In this document: positions 20,204-28,322 of the stretch, in pieces
How the letters are laid out: every line of letters starts with the position of its first letter
Position numbering within the stretch: the first letter of the stretch is position 1
Virus record (IMG/VR): IMGVR_UViG_3300006919_000308
Span: 1-28,322 of that record
Strand: one strand, 5' to 3'
DNA: 28,322 nucleotides
From: a virus
Notes under the pieces: generated by a model
What the model saw: the letters and a program-made list of their open reading frames with translations, nothing else
What the model was told of the DNA's origin: nothing
The model's database searches: none
Position numbers and translations under genes: made by a program

Positions 20204-23200
20204 TGGAGACAAAAAGAAATTTCATTAAGGCAATAATGAACAAGAGCCTTGATGACAGGCTCGTCCCCGATGGATACTATATTGATGCGTTAAACATTAA
20301 AGTTTCATCAACTGATGGCAGTGATGCTGGGACCGTTCAGAACTACTTGGGCAACACAGAGAAGGTAGATGTAAATACATTGCTTTCTGCCGAAGGGTTT
20401 ACTCCTCAAGTCGACATCTATCCAATTGGCTCATTTACCGACACCAAGAATAACAACATCTATTGGTTCTTAACATCGACCACCTATGACATGATTTTGA
20501 AATACCACGAGGCTGACAATGGAACGCCTACTGGTACGCTCATCATGGTAGAGACACGCTCGGGTGGAATCATGAACTTCAGCCGTGAGTACTTAATCAC
20601 TGGCGTGAACTTGGTTGACAACCTCTTGTTTTTCACGGATGGTCTAAACGCACCACGCAGAATTGATGTAGGAAAACAATACAGAGATACAGATATATCT
20701 GATGATAGTGTAAACGTCATCGTAAAGCCACCATTGGCTTCTCCTGACATTGAATTGATTTACGATCCAGCAGAGACATCGGATAACTTGGAAGACAAGT
20801 TTATTCGCTTTGCTTATCGCTACAAGTATGTCAACAACGAGATTAGCGCCATCTCTCCATTTTCTAAGACGGCATTTGAGGCACAAGCATTTGAGTTTGA
20901 CTTTGGCACTGGCCGAAACGAGTCAATGCGAAACAAGGCCAACTCAATCAACATCACGGTCGACTTAGGCTCTGACCAAGTAGAGAAGGTTGAGATTATA
21001 ATGAAGGATAGCCGCAACAAGAATGCGATGGTTGTCACTTCCATTGATCGTGCGTCTAATATTGCCTTCGGTCAGACTTATGTTCACAAGTTCAAGAACA
21101 ACAAGATTTTCTCTGTGCTGCCAGATAGCCAAGTAAATCGTTTGTTCGATAACGTGCCATTGCGTGCTAAGGCGCAAGACTTGATTGGGAGAAGGATTGT
21201 ATATGGAAACTATCGCCAATTCTTCGACATCAAGAAGGTTAGCGGAGAGGACATTGTTATGGACTTTGCTTTGTTGTCTAGAACTACTGCTACGACATCT
21301 GGCACTCCATATGAGACATTTAAGTCTGGAAGAAACTATGAGGTAGGTGTTGCTTACCTTGATGACTTCGGCCGTATGACTACCGTGCTTGAGTCTGAGA
21401 AGGGTGACAGCACAATCAATATTCCAATTACAAGTGCCGTCAATAAGAACGACTTGTATGTGAAGATATCAAATAAGGCACCTGAGTTTGCTTCAAAGTA
21501 TCGCTTGTTCTTGAAGCAGAATCGTGGAACTTACTACAACATCCTTCCAACTGGTATCGTGTTCGATGGACTATTTGTATACATACTGATACCGAAATAC
21601 GATATCGACAAGGTGAAAGAAGGCGACTTGATTTACATTAAGTCAACTCCATCTGGTGTTAAGCAAGATAGTTGGAAGTATAAGATTCTAGAGGCAGAGC
21701 AAAAGGAGAAGAACTTCTTGGGAGAGCAGAATGAGCAGATTCAAGACGAAGGGTTCTATATCAAGATTAAGGTAGAGAATGCTGGGTATTTCTCTGAGGA
21801 TAGCTTCTATACTTTGAAGGACGAAGGATATGGAGTAAACTCTCAAGTATCAGGCGTAAGAAAAAGCAATTCTATCATTGAGGGAACTAGAGATTTTCTA
21901 GATAAAAAATTAAACCCTCATGTAGATAAACCTATATTTTATGGTGATGGAACCAATCAGTCATTAGAGGTAATCACATTTAATAGTCAGCTAGCTAGTG
22001 CTGGACTTACTGGTAATTTTTCATATAAATTTGATACGGATAGGAGATTTGTTATTGAGATAACAGATGTAAACAAATTCTCTTGGAGGGATTATCGACT
22101 AAGCCAAAACTATGGCACTGACATTACGATGAACTCAGATGCATTGCCAACATTGTTCAATGGACAAGGGGGTAATATTCTAATTGCAAATCTCGGTGGA
22201 TTGAATTTCATATTTGGATATATTCATTGGGATACATCAAAGAATTACACAGTAGGGGATAAATTTATTCTTAACTATCGTGGATGGAGATATGGTATGT
22301 TTGGAACACCAATCTCTTTCGATTTTGATAGTAATTTGTATTGGAGTGGTGCCTATACTTGCGTGCCAGACAGAGGAACTAAGGCTAGTAACGATGGAGA
22401 TTTGTCCATCACTCCAGGGACAATAATCGAATTACAAGTAACAGAATCGTCTACACAGCCGCTACAGACATTCGTGTCTCAAGGGACTTACGAAAATATC
22501 GAGGAGTGGTTTTTTGAAGAGCGCATATATGAGAAATACGTTCAGTATACATCTGACGGAAAACCAGATGGAGCCACTGCTGTATTCTTTAGGCGTGGAT
22601 ATGCTGCACAATCAGTTCAGAAGAAAAATACTATACGGGTAATAAATGATGTTGGAGACCCTAATGGATATATAATGATGTGCATGAAAGGGTATGACAA
22701 TAACCCTGGAAGCATTGGCGATCAGCGTTCTATTCGTGTTAAGCTTAAAGTTCGTAGACCCGACAACATTACAATCCTCGAGACAGAAGGAGAGCCTTTG
22801 GTAGAAGACGTGTACTACGAACTGCCTAAGACTTACCCAATTCTTCCTGGCAATTTGCACGGAAAGATTTTGTCTACCGATACCGACCAATCAGTACTGA
22901 ATCCCGCCATCATTACTATCGAGGACTTTAATGCCATCACATTTGGAAATGGCATGGAATCGTCTATCATTGAGGATGTGTGGAATGGTCCAGAGTTATT
23001 GCCTTCTCCACGAGCTAGCGCATCAATTGACAGATATGAGCAAATTGATTCTGTTAACTCATTGACTTACAGCGGAGTATACAACGAGTCTTCGTCAACA
23101 AACGACTTGAACGAGTTTAACTTGTCGTTGGCTAACTTTAAGGCACTAGAAAAAGAGTATGGTTCAATTCAAAAATTGTATGCCCGTGATACGGACTTGG

Positions 23201-25836
23201 TTGTCTTCCAAGAAGACAAGGTTTCTAAAGTTCTGTTCGGCAAGAATCTGCTTTCTGACTCTGTTGGCGGTGGTGTTATTTCAAGTGTTCCAGAAGTTCT
23301 TGGGACGCAAATAGCATACTCTGCTGAGTTTGGCATATCTAGTAACCCCGAGAGTTTTGCTAAGTGGGGCAATGATGTATTTTTTACCGATCAGAAGCGA
23401 GGGGCTGTTTTGAACCTTACACAATCAGGCATTAAGGAAATATCTACTTATGGTATGCGTTCTTGGTTCCGTGATTTGTTTGACGAATCTCCAAGCACAC
23501 AGAAGCTTGGTGCCTTTGATCCTTACGAGTTCATGTATGTGCTTTCTTCAAATGAGATTGACATTGCTCAATGCTCGTTGACAGTTAGCAATAGCGAGAT
23601 TCTAGTGAGTGGAGATGCCTTCACAAATGGATTCTTGTTCTCAATCACATCTAACACCGATTGGGTTATCACATTGGTTGATACTGGAGATGGCACTAGT
23701 TGGCTTACATTGAATCAAACTAGTGGCAATGGTAATGCTGGTATCGCTGGTGAGATATCTTCAAATGTAGGGGCTGGAAGTAGCCGCTCTTTGACTATCC
23801 GTGTGACAGCTTGTGGTCAGAATACTGACATCACATTCACTCAGTCAAACGAAAAGCGCAAGGAGATTATCGTAGTAAGCACTGGAGATAAAACTAATGA
23901 TGGAGAGAAGTCTACTTTGCCATCATACAACTCTGGTCTTGGAAACATTGGGAACACTCCAGTGCCAATCTCTCAAGATGGCGACTATATCTTTACGGAT
24001 GTTCGTGGTGGTATCGTTGGCACAGATGGAATTCCAAACTCTGGAGATAGTGTAGACATCATTGGCTCTACTTCTTTCGGAGATGCTACCTTGCCAGAGA
24101 AGCCATTCAATCCAAACTTAGGTAACAAGATGTACTATCTTGATACCAATACAGTATACGACCCAACGCAAGGATCTGATATCATTGCTGCTGGAACAGA
24201 AGTACCAAGTTATACTTTAGTGGGAAGTGAGTATAAAGGCAACTTTACTTACTCAGCAACTAATGACTACTTGTACATCGTTATCGATTATACAAACGTA
24301 TTGAGCAATGGAGACGCAGTGACTAGCATTCCGGTGCCAACTAATGGGTTGCCAGAAGTGATTAATGTAGATAACTCGGCATCGATTGGAAACTATGTTG
24401 TGACTTACTCGTCTACCTCTACTGATATTCGATTTGTAGTAGAGAATGCCAATGGAGCAATTATCGCTGATAGCGGATATGTGAATGCCCCTAGCGCTCA
24501 GACATTGAGCATCAAGAAGACAGCTACTGGCCAAGATGTTGTTAAGGTTTACAATAATGATGTAACCGGAACCGACACCTTTGACTTGACAATTGGAGCA
24601 ATTGCTTTGACCTCTGCCTCAATTGGTAGCACTGGACACGATACCGCTTCTGAGTCTTGCGCTGGTTCTGGCACTCAGACAATCTACCACAACGGATCAA
24701 CGGCTGACCCATTGCCTGGTGACATCGTATACACTACCGCTGCTGGAACTACTGTGTTTGACGGAGGGGGTCAGTACTACACATCTAGTGGAAATACAAT
24801 TGTAATCACATCGGCTGGTGTAGTTCGATACATTGAATCTTGCACTTGCTCTGAAACAGAGGTGCCCACAATTACCCAAGGTGACATCTTTGTTGAGCAG
24901 TCAGTACCCATGTCGCTGAAAGTACAAGCTACAAATAATCCAACGTCTTTTGCTGCTGCTGGAAATTGCAGAGAGTTCTCGATGTTTGGAGGGGCAGATG
25001 GTGCTGTATTCAGTGGTGTCGATTGTACTACTGGAATTGCAAAAGAAATCTTCGTTTCTTCAAATGACACTATAACTCGGTGCTTCTGGATTGATTCTGT
25101 ATATATCGTTGGAGGTAGCGCTGACGCATCGTTTGAAGATGTTGGAGGGTGTACAAGTACATCACTTCCAGAAGGAGTAGAACTTGATACAGATACTGGT
25201 GTTATCAGTGGTACTCCTAGCAATCAAGGTAAATTTACATTCACCCTCAATGCTACGAACTGCTTTGGAACTAGTGCTGATGCGTCATTTGATATCACGG
25301 TTGGCCCTGGTGCTCCACCAACCACACCATTCTTGGTAGAGATGGATAGCCCACAGACTACATCTGCATTGGCTTGTGCCATTTCTAGCCCAACTTATGA
25401 CACAATGTACCACGATGGTATCTTGTCTTACCCTGTCATCCGTGACGTGGTATACGAGGACGAACTTGGTCTAATTTTGTTCGTAGGCGGAGACGACTGG
25501 TACTTGATGGAGAATGGAGTTGCCATTCAAGTTGGTAACGATGGTGTTGTATCTGATACTTTCCAGTGCGACATTTCACCTAGCGGTCCCGTTACTCCAA
25601 CATGGACATCTGGTGGATCGGTTGGTTATGACGCAAGTGACTCGCTAGTATCTTGTGCAGCAGGTAGCACAGTTGCCATATACTACACTGGCACATACGG
25701 GGTTAATCCAGGTAAGTTGTCATTGTCTGCAAGTGGTAGCCCCTATGCTCCTGCTGGATGGTATAAGCACCCAACTAATGCAACCACCCACTATTGGGAT
25801 GGAAGCCAATGGACTACGGCAGCTGACTGCCCATAA
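20203..25836 (+). CDS. Giant tail protein: crAss-like stabilisation/muzzle protein with BACON and Ig-like domains
   Basis: 1877 residues, the largest gene here. The N-terminus (KAIMNKSLDDRLVPDGYYID, then ALNIKVSSTDGSD and VQNYLGNTEKV) matches the tail stabilisation (P22 gp10-like) protein of crAss-like phages. Residues up to about 1115 are mostly beta-rich. About 1125-1216 is a BACON domain (FSITSNTDWVITLV, SWLTLNQTSGNGN, ITFTQSN), a carbohydrate-associated Ig-like fold typical of Bacteroidota and their phages. About 1555-1702 is a putative Ig domain (LPEGVELDTDTGVISGTP) apparently interrupted by a ~65-residue Cys-containing insert (about 1590-1653). Cys-bounded modules recur at 1486-1547, 1725-1789 and, more diverged, 1818-1876. 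No signal peptide. Probably the tail hub/needle with glycan-adhering C-terminal arms. Confidence 0.82.
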   Translation: METKRNFIKAIMNKSLDDRLVPDGYYIDALNIKVSSTDGSDAGTVQNYLGNTEKVDVNTLLSAEGFTPQVDIYPIGSFTDTKNNNIYWFLTSTTYDMILKYHEADNGTPTGTLIMVETRSGGIMNFSREYLITGVNLVDNLLFFTDGLNAPRRIDVGKQYRDTDISDDSVNVIVKPPLASPDIELIYDPAETSDNLEDKFIRFAYRYKYVNNEISAISPFSKTAFEAQAFEFDFGTGRNESMRNKANSINITVDLGSDQVEKVEIIMKDSRNKNAMVVTSIDRASNIAFGQTYVHKFKNNKIFSVLPDSQVNRLFDNVPLRAKAQDLIGRRIVYGNYRQFFDIKKVSGEDIVMDFALLSRTTATTSGTPYETFKSGRNYEVGVAYLDDFGRMTTVLESEKGDSTINIPITSAVNKNDLYVKISNKAPEFASKYRLFLKQNRGTYYNILPTGIVFDGLFVYILIPKYDIDKVKEGDLIYIKSTPSGVKQDSWKYKILEAEQKEKNFLGEQNEQIQDEGFYIKIKVENAGYFSEDSFYTLKDEGYGVNSQVSGVRKSNSIIEGTRDFLDKKLNPHVDKPIFYGDGTNQSLEVITFNSQLASAGLTGNFSYKFDTDRRFVIEITDVNKFSWRDYRLSQNYGTDITMNSDALPTLFNGQGGNILIANLGGLNFIFGYIHWDTSKNYTVGDKFILNYRGWRYGMFGTPISFDFDSNLYWSGAYTCVPDRGTKASNDGDLSITPGTIIELQVTESSTQPLQTFVSQGTYENIEEWFFEERIYEKYVQYTSDGKPDGATAVFFRRGYAAQSVQKKNTIRVINDVGDPNGYIMMCMKGYDNNPGSIGDQRSIRVKLKVRRPDNITILETEGEPLVEDVYYELPKTYPILPGNLHGKILSTDTDQSVLNPAIITIEDFNAITFGNGMESSIIEDVWNGPELLPSPRASASIDRYEQIDSVNSLTYSGVYNESSSTNDLNEFNLSLANFKALEKEYGSIQKLYARDTDLVVFQEDKVSKVLFGKNLLSDSVGGGVISSVPEVLGTQIAYSAEFGISSNPESFAKWGNDVFFTDQKRGAVLNLTQSGIKEISTYGMRSWFRDLFDESPSTQKLGAFDPYEFMYVLSSNEIDIAQCSLTVSNSEILVSGDAFTNGFLFSITSNTDWVITLVDTGDGTSWLTLNQTSGNGNAGIAGEISSNVGAGSSRSLTIRVTACGQNTDITFTQSNEKRKEIIVVSTGDKTNDGEKSTLPSYNSGLGNIGNTPVPISQDGDYIFTDVRGGIVGTDGIPNSGDSVDIIGSTSFGDATLPEKPFNPNLGNKMYYLDTNTVYDPTQGSDIIAAGTEVPSYTLVGSEYKGNFTYSATNDYLYIVIDYTNVLSNGDAVTSIPVPTNGLPEVINVDNSASIGNYVVTYSSTSTDIRFVVENANGAIIADSGYVNAPSAQTLSIKKTATGQDVVKVYNNDVTGTDTFDLTIGAIALTSASIGSTGHDTASESCAGSGTQTIYHNGSTADPLPGDIVYTTAAGTTVFDGGGQYYTSSGNTIVITSAGVVRYIESCTCSETEVPTITQGDIFVEQSVPMSLKVQATNNPTSFAAAGNCREFSMFGGADGAVFSGVDCTTGIAKEIFVSSNDTITRCFWIDSVYIVGGSADASFEDVGGCTSTSLPEGVELDTDTGVISGTPSNQGKFTFTLNATNCFGTSADASFDITVGPGAPPTTPFLVEMDSPQTTSALACAISSPTYDTMYHDGILSYPVIRDVVYEDELGLILFVGGDDWYLMENGVAIQVGNDGVVSDTFQCDISPSGPVTPTWTSGGSVGYDASDSLVSCAAGSTVAIYYTGTYGVNPGKLSLSASGSPYAPAGWYKHPTNATTHYWDGSQWTTAADCP

Positions 25837-25848
25837 TAAGAATAACGA

Positions 25849-26673
25849 ATGGCTAACTATACATTAACATATTCAGAGGAGTTGCTAGGATGGACATCGT
25901 TCCACTCCTACACTCCCGACTGGATGGCTGGGCTGAACAATGACTTCTATACTTTCAAGAATGGTAAGGTATGGAAGCATAATGTGAACACTACTAGAAA
26001 TAACTACTATGGCGTTCAGTATGACACCATAATAGAGACCGTGTTCAATGTGGAGCCTGACCAGCCAAAGATGTTTAAGACAATTAAGCTGAAGGGCAAG
26101 AGTGCACAACCTTGGTCTGCTGTTGTTACATCGGATTTGTCCGATGGACTTATTGCTGTTAGTGGATACGAGAAGAAAGAAGGCAACTGGTATGGTTATG
26201 TTCGTAGAGAAGATGGCGACCTAGACCCAACATTCTTGTCAGTCCAGGGTCTTGGCATTGTCGACACGGCAACTACCGTTCTTGACACTGTCGTCATAAC
26301 GATAATTGGCAATGTGACACAAGGCGTGTCCGTAAAGACCCAATCACCACCTCAAAATAACGGAGACTTATTATTTGCTGGTGTTATATCTGGCTCTAGC
26401 ATCACATCACTTGGGCCTAAGTTAGGACAAGTGAGTACGATATCTTATGATTCTGTAACGAACACAACAACCATAGAAATGGTCAACCACCCATACACTG
26501 GAGCAGCTCCAACGCCTCCATCTATTGGTGAGTATTTGATTTCTGCAAAAAGTTCAGTGGCCGAATCTTATGGATTGCGTGGATCGTACATGAATGTTCG
26601 TCTAACAAACTCTGAATCAGAACACGTAGAGTTGCTATCTATAGGCTCTGAGATATTTAAGAGTTACCAATAA
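25849..26673 (+). CDS. Tail-associated protein following the giant tail protein (crAss-like context)
   Basis: 274 residues. The start YSEELLGWTSFHSYTPDWMA, then LNNDFYTFKNGKVWKHN and RNNYYGVQYDTIIETVFN, matches the 'YSE...GW.SF.S..PD....LNN.F.....G..(W/Y).HN' region that in related phages can be the C-terminal part of, or the gene next to, the stabilisation protein. Beta-rich; no signal or membrane segment. It begins 12 nt after the previous stop, and from its pattern is probably a partner in the short tail. The second half (about 130-215) is less familiar and may be an inserted beta domain. The stop overlaps the 17-bp promoter repeat. Confidence 0.7.
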   Translation: MANYTLTYSEELLGWTSFHSYTPDWMAGLNNDFYTFKNGKVWKHNVNTTRNNYYGVQYDTIIETVFNVEPDQPKMFKTIKLKGKSAQPWSAVVTSDLSDGLIAVSGYEKKEGNWYGYVRREDGDLDPTFLSVQGLGIVDTATTVLDTVVITIIGNVTQGVSVKTQSPPQNNGDLLFAGVISGSSITSLGPKLGQVSTISYDSVTNTTTIEMVNHPYTGAAPTPPSIGEYLISAKSSVAESYGLRGSYMNVRLTNSESEHVELLSIGSEIFKSYQ

Positions 26674-26688
26674 AATAACTATCTTTGT
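26672..26688 (+). repeat. 17-bp promoter-region repeat, copy 2
   Basis: Identical to 2763-2779 (AAAATAACTATCTTTGT); contains the promoter element for the 26693 gene. Confidence 0.85.
26680..26687 (+). promoter_or_regulatory. Bacteroidota-type -7 promoter element TATCTTTG
   Basis: The motif ends 5 nt before ATG 26693. A TTTA at 26656-26659 gives 20-nt spacing and could be a degenerate -33 element. Likely starts the internal-virion-protein unit. Confidence 0.7.
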
Positions 26689-26692
26689 AACA

Positions 26693-27580
26693 ATGGACCC
26701 AATTACATTATCGCTACTTATATCGCTTGGGACCCAACTCGCTGGTATGGGTGCAAGCACGTATTTTAGCAAAGGGAGACAGAAAGACGCTGAACAAGCA
26801 GCCCAAAGAATTGCGGCACAACAGCGCATGGTTAAGGAATCTGATGAGGTTTCTGGATTGCAAGTTCCAACTCTTGGTTCAGAATTGGCACGCCAAGAAC
26901 TAGGTCAACAATATGCTAGTTCACTTAAGGCATTGCAACAATCTGGCGCTGCTGGCGTACTCGGTGGAGTGCCTGCATTGGCTGGTATTGGTGCTGACCA
27001 AGCATTGAATATTGCTGGAGATTTGAACCGATTGCAAGCAGAGCGTGATCGCTTCGTTGCTGGAACATTGCAAGAGCGTGCTGCTCGTGAGGCTCGTTCT
27101 GAGAGAGACTTGCTTGGCCAACAATTGGCTGGCGCTCAGATGTCCGCTGCTCAAGAAAAGGCACAACAACAGCAGAATGTTGCTGGAATGATTGGTGCCA
27201 TTGGCACAACTACTGGCCAATACATTGGGGCTCAAGCTTTATACAAGAAACAACCAGAGGCTACTAGCAATGTAGCAAAGCCAGCGCCCAAGATGGAATA
27301 CGAGAAATACGCTCCATCATTGTCTACTACTGAGTCTGTTTCTAAGTTGGGGACGATAGAGGATCGAATGATGCCAATGCCTCAGATTGGTGGACCTGGT
27401 CCAGAACAATTCTTGGGTCTCCCAAGCGCTGGTGTGCCATCTCTTGGTATTCCATCGCTATATCAGCCTAGCAATATGTACGCTAACGCATTTGCTACCC
27501 CATCTATTGGTGGAGCAAATATCTCTCCATTCTTAGGGTTGAGTGGCCTTCCAGGTATTCCTCCAATAACTTTTAGATAA
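26693..27580 (+). CDS. Internal virion / DNA-ejection protein candidate
   Basis: 295 residues. It begins with a hydrophobic, possibly membrane-active helix (ITLSLLISLGTQLAGMGAST), continues with Ala/Gln/Arg-rich helices (KDAEQAAQRIAAQQRMVKES, LQERAAREARSERDLLGQQL), Gly/Ala-rich hydrophobic stretches (GAAGVLGGVPALAGIGADQA; MIGAIGTTTGQYIGAQALY) and a Pro/Gly/Ser-rich tail. This resembles T7 gp14-type and crAss-like cargo proteins that are stored in the capsid and ejected to help DNA cross the envelope. Its start is set by the promoter ending 5 nt upstream. One base separates its stop from the next ATG. Confidence 0.65.
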   Translation: MDPITLSLLISLGTQLAGMGASTYFSKGRQKDAEQAAQRIAAQQRMVKESDEVSGLQVPTLGSELARQELGQQYASSLKALQQSGAAGVLGGVPALAGIGADQALNIAGDLNRLQAERDRFVAGTLQERAAREARSERDLLGQQLAGAQMSAAQEKAQQQQNVAGMIGAIGTTTGQYIGAQALYKKQPEATSNVAKPAPKMEYEKYAPSLSTTESVSKLGTIEDRMMPMPQIGGPGPEQFLGLPSAGVPSLGIPSLYQPSNMYANAFATPSIGGANISPFLGLSGLPGIPPITFR

Positions 27581-27581
27581 G

Positions 27582-28322
27582 ATGCCAGAATATTCGGGTT
27601 ATATATCAGTCAACCCAGTAGACTGGGGCAAGGTTGCAGGTGAGGCTAGCAAGCAGATTACTGATGTCTTAATTAAGCGTCAGCAAGAGCGTATTCAATT
27701 GGACGACTTGAATGCGGATACTCAACGACAGATTGAGAACTACGAAGCCACCAAGTCTCCTGAGATTAACAACTTCATTATGGCTAGCGCTCAGACTAGT
27801 AAGTCTTTTATTCAGAATCAAAACGATATGCTGAAGAAAGGATTGATCACTCCTGAGCAGTACAAGCGAAACTTGCAACAGACTCAAGTTGGATTCAAAT
27901 CCTTTAAGGCCGTAATGGATGGTTTTGCTGGAAACATCGAAGAGGCTACCCGTTTGCAAGAAGAAGGCGTTACTGGAAAGCAAGCCCAATGGGTGAACGA
28001 TGTAAACAATAGCATCTTGACCTTGAAGGATAAGATGATGACCGTTGGTCCTAATGGTAGTTTGTATATTAAAGATGCAAACTCTGGCCAATTGTATGAT
28101 GTACAATCAATGATGAATCCACAGAACAATGTGGTTAAGCGTGTTGAATTGTACAAAGAAGTTGACGATGCCGTGAAGGGACTTGGCGCAGGTGCTAGGT
28201 ACAATACCGAGACTAAGATGTTTGAAATCTCACCAAGCGTAAAGGAAAATTGGGATGAAGAGAAGGAGAAGTTGGCTGATGCCATCTTGTCTAGCGATAG
28301 TCGAATTGCTAGTGTATTGGCA
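27582..28322 (+). CDS. Large internal virion protein candidate, N-terminal part (runs off window)
   Basis: The frame from ATG 27582 is open for 247 codons to the window end with no stop, so it is 3' truncated. The visible part is helical and hydrophilic (EASKQITDVLIKRQQERIQL, MLKKGLITPEQYKRNLQQTQ, KGLGAGARYNTETKMFEISP). In podoviruses and crAss-like phages, very long helical internal (cargo) proteins follow the smaller internal protein at this position. The pairing with 26693 supports an ejection-protein role; no transglycosylase or other enzyme motif is visible in this part. Confidence 0.65.
   Translation, partial: MPEYSGYISVNPVDWGKVAGEASKQITDVLIKRQQERIQLDDLNADTQRQIENYEATKSPEINNFIMASAQTSKSFIQNQNDMLKKGLITPEQYKRNLQQTQVGFKSFKAVMDGFAGNIEEATRLQEEGVTGKQAQWVNDVNNSILTLKDKMMTVGPNGSLYIKDANSGQLYDVQSMMNPQNNVVKRVELYKEVDDAVKGLGAGARYNTETKMFEISPSVKENWDEEKEKLADAILSSDSRIASVLA

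Noticed and set aside
1-28322. tRNA genes or CRISPR arrays
   Set aside because: No cloverleaf with a recognisable TTCGAAT/TTCAAAT arm and no regularly spaced direct repeats were found by eye.

Overview
The window looks like the late (structural and lysis) half of a double-stranded DNA tailed phage that infects a member of the Bacteroidota. All 36 supported genes lie on the + strand, packed end to end. At least 14 junctions are 1-nt or 4-nt stop/start overlaps (TAATG, TAGTG or ATGA). No gene-free stretch is longer than about 70 bases. The host group is inferred from the promoters: eight sites fit the Bacteroidota -7 consensus TAnnTTTG, and no strong Shine-Dalgarno sites are seen. The large terminase, portal, P22 gp4-like connector and very large tail protein resemble, from memory, those of crAss-like (Crassvirales) podoviruses, so a relative from an aquatic or other environmental source is my best reading. 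No integrase, tRNA or CRISPR array is visible.

Layout. Positions 2-1119 hold the end of a tail fibre gene and two small genes. Positions 1185-2769 hold a membrane/coiled-coil pair, a probable holin and four small basic proteins. Positions 2783-8352 hold the receptor-binding region: a lectin-like fibre with a GTA-type spike-base domain, a second stand-alone spike-base protein, two paralogous LamG-type fibres, and small acidic companions. Positions 8339-9959 hold a small basic protein, a single-gene spanin (u-spanin) candidate, short conserved proteins and a GroES-like protein. Positions 9956-14876 hold a terminase small subunit candidate, the large terminase and the portal. Positions 14916-18540 hold a scaffold candidate, the major capsid protein and two further structural candidates. 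Positions 18609-26673 hold connector proteins, a 1877-residue tail protein with BACON and Ig-like domains, and its companion. Positions 26693-28322 hold internal virion (ejection) protein candidates; the last runs off the window.

Transcription map inferred from sequence. Promoter motifs at 587, 1173, 2771, 4132, 14887, 18244, 18595 and 26680 split the strand into units. Rho-independent terminators follow the capsid gene (17452-17479) and the 93-residue gene (18561-18592). Seven of the eight motifs share the tighter form TA(A/T)CTTTG and end only 4-7 nt before a start codon, exactly 4 nt in four cases. Transcripts would then begin at or within a few bases of the start codon, that is, be leaderless or nearly so. 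Only the scaffold/capsid unit has a longer leader. These promoters also fix several start codons, including a GTG start at 1185 and an ATG start at 18609.

How the parts work together: the portal, scaffold, capsid and terminase proteins build and fill the head; the connector and 1877-residue protein form the short tail; the fibres and spike-base proteins bind the host surface; the internal proteins are probably ejected with the DNA; the holin and u-spanin act in lysis. No endolysin is recognisable here, so it is either outside the window or one of the unknown genes. All family assignments come from reading the translations; no database search was run.
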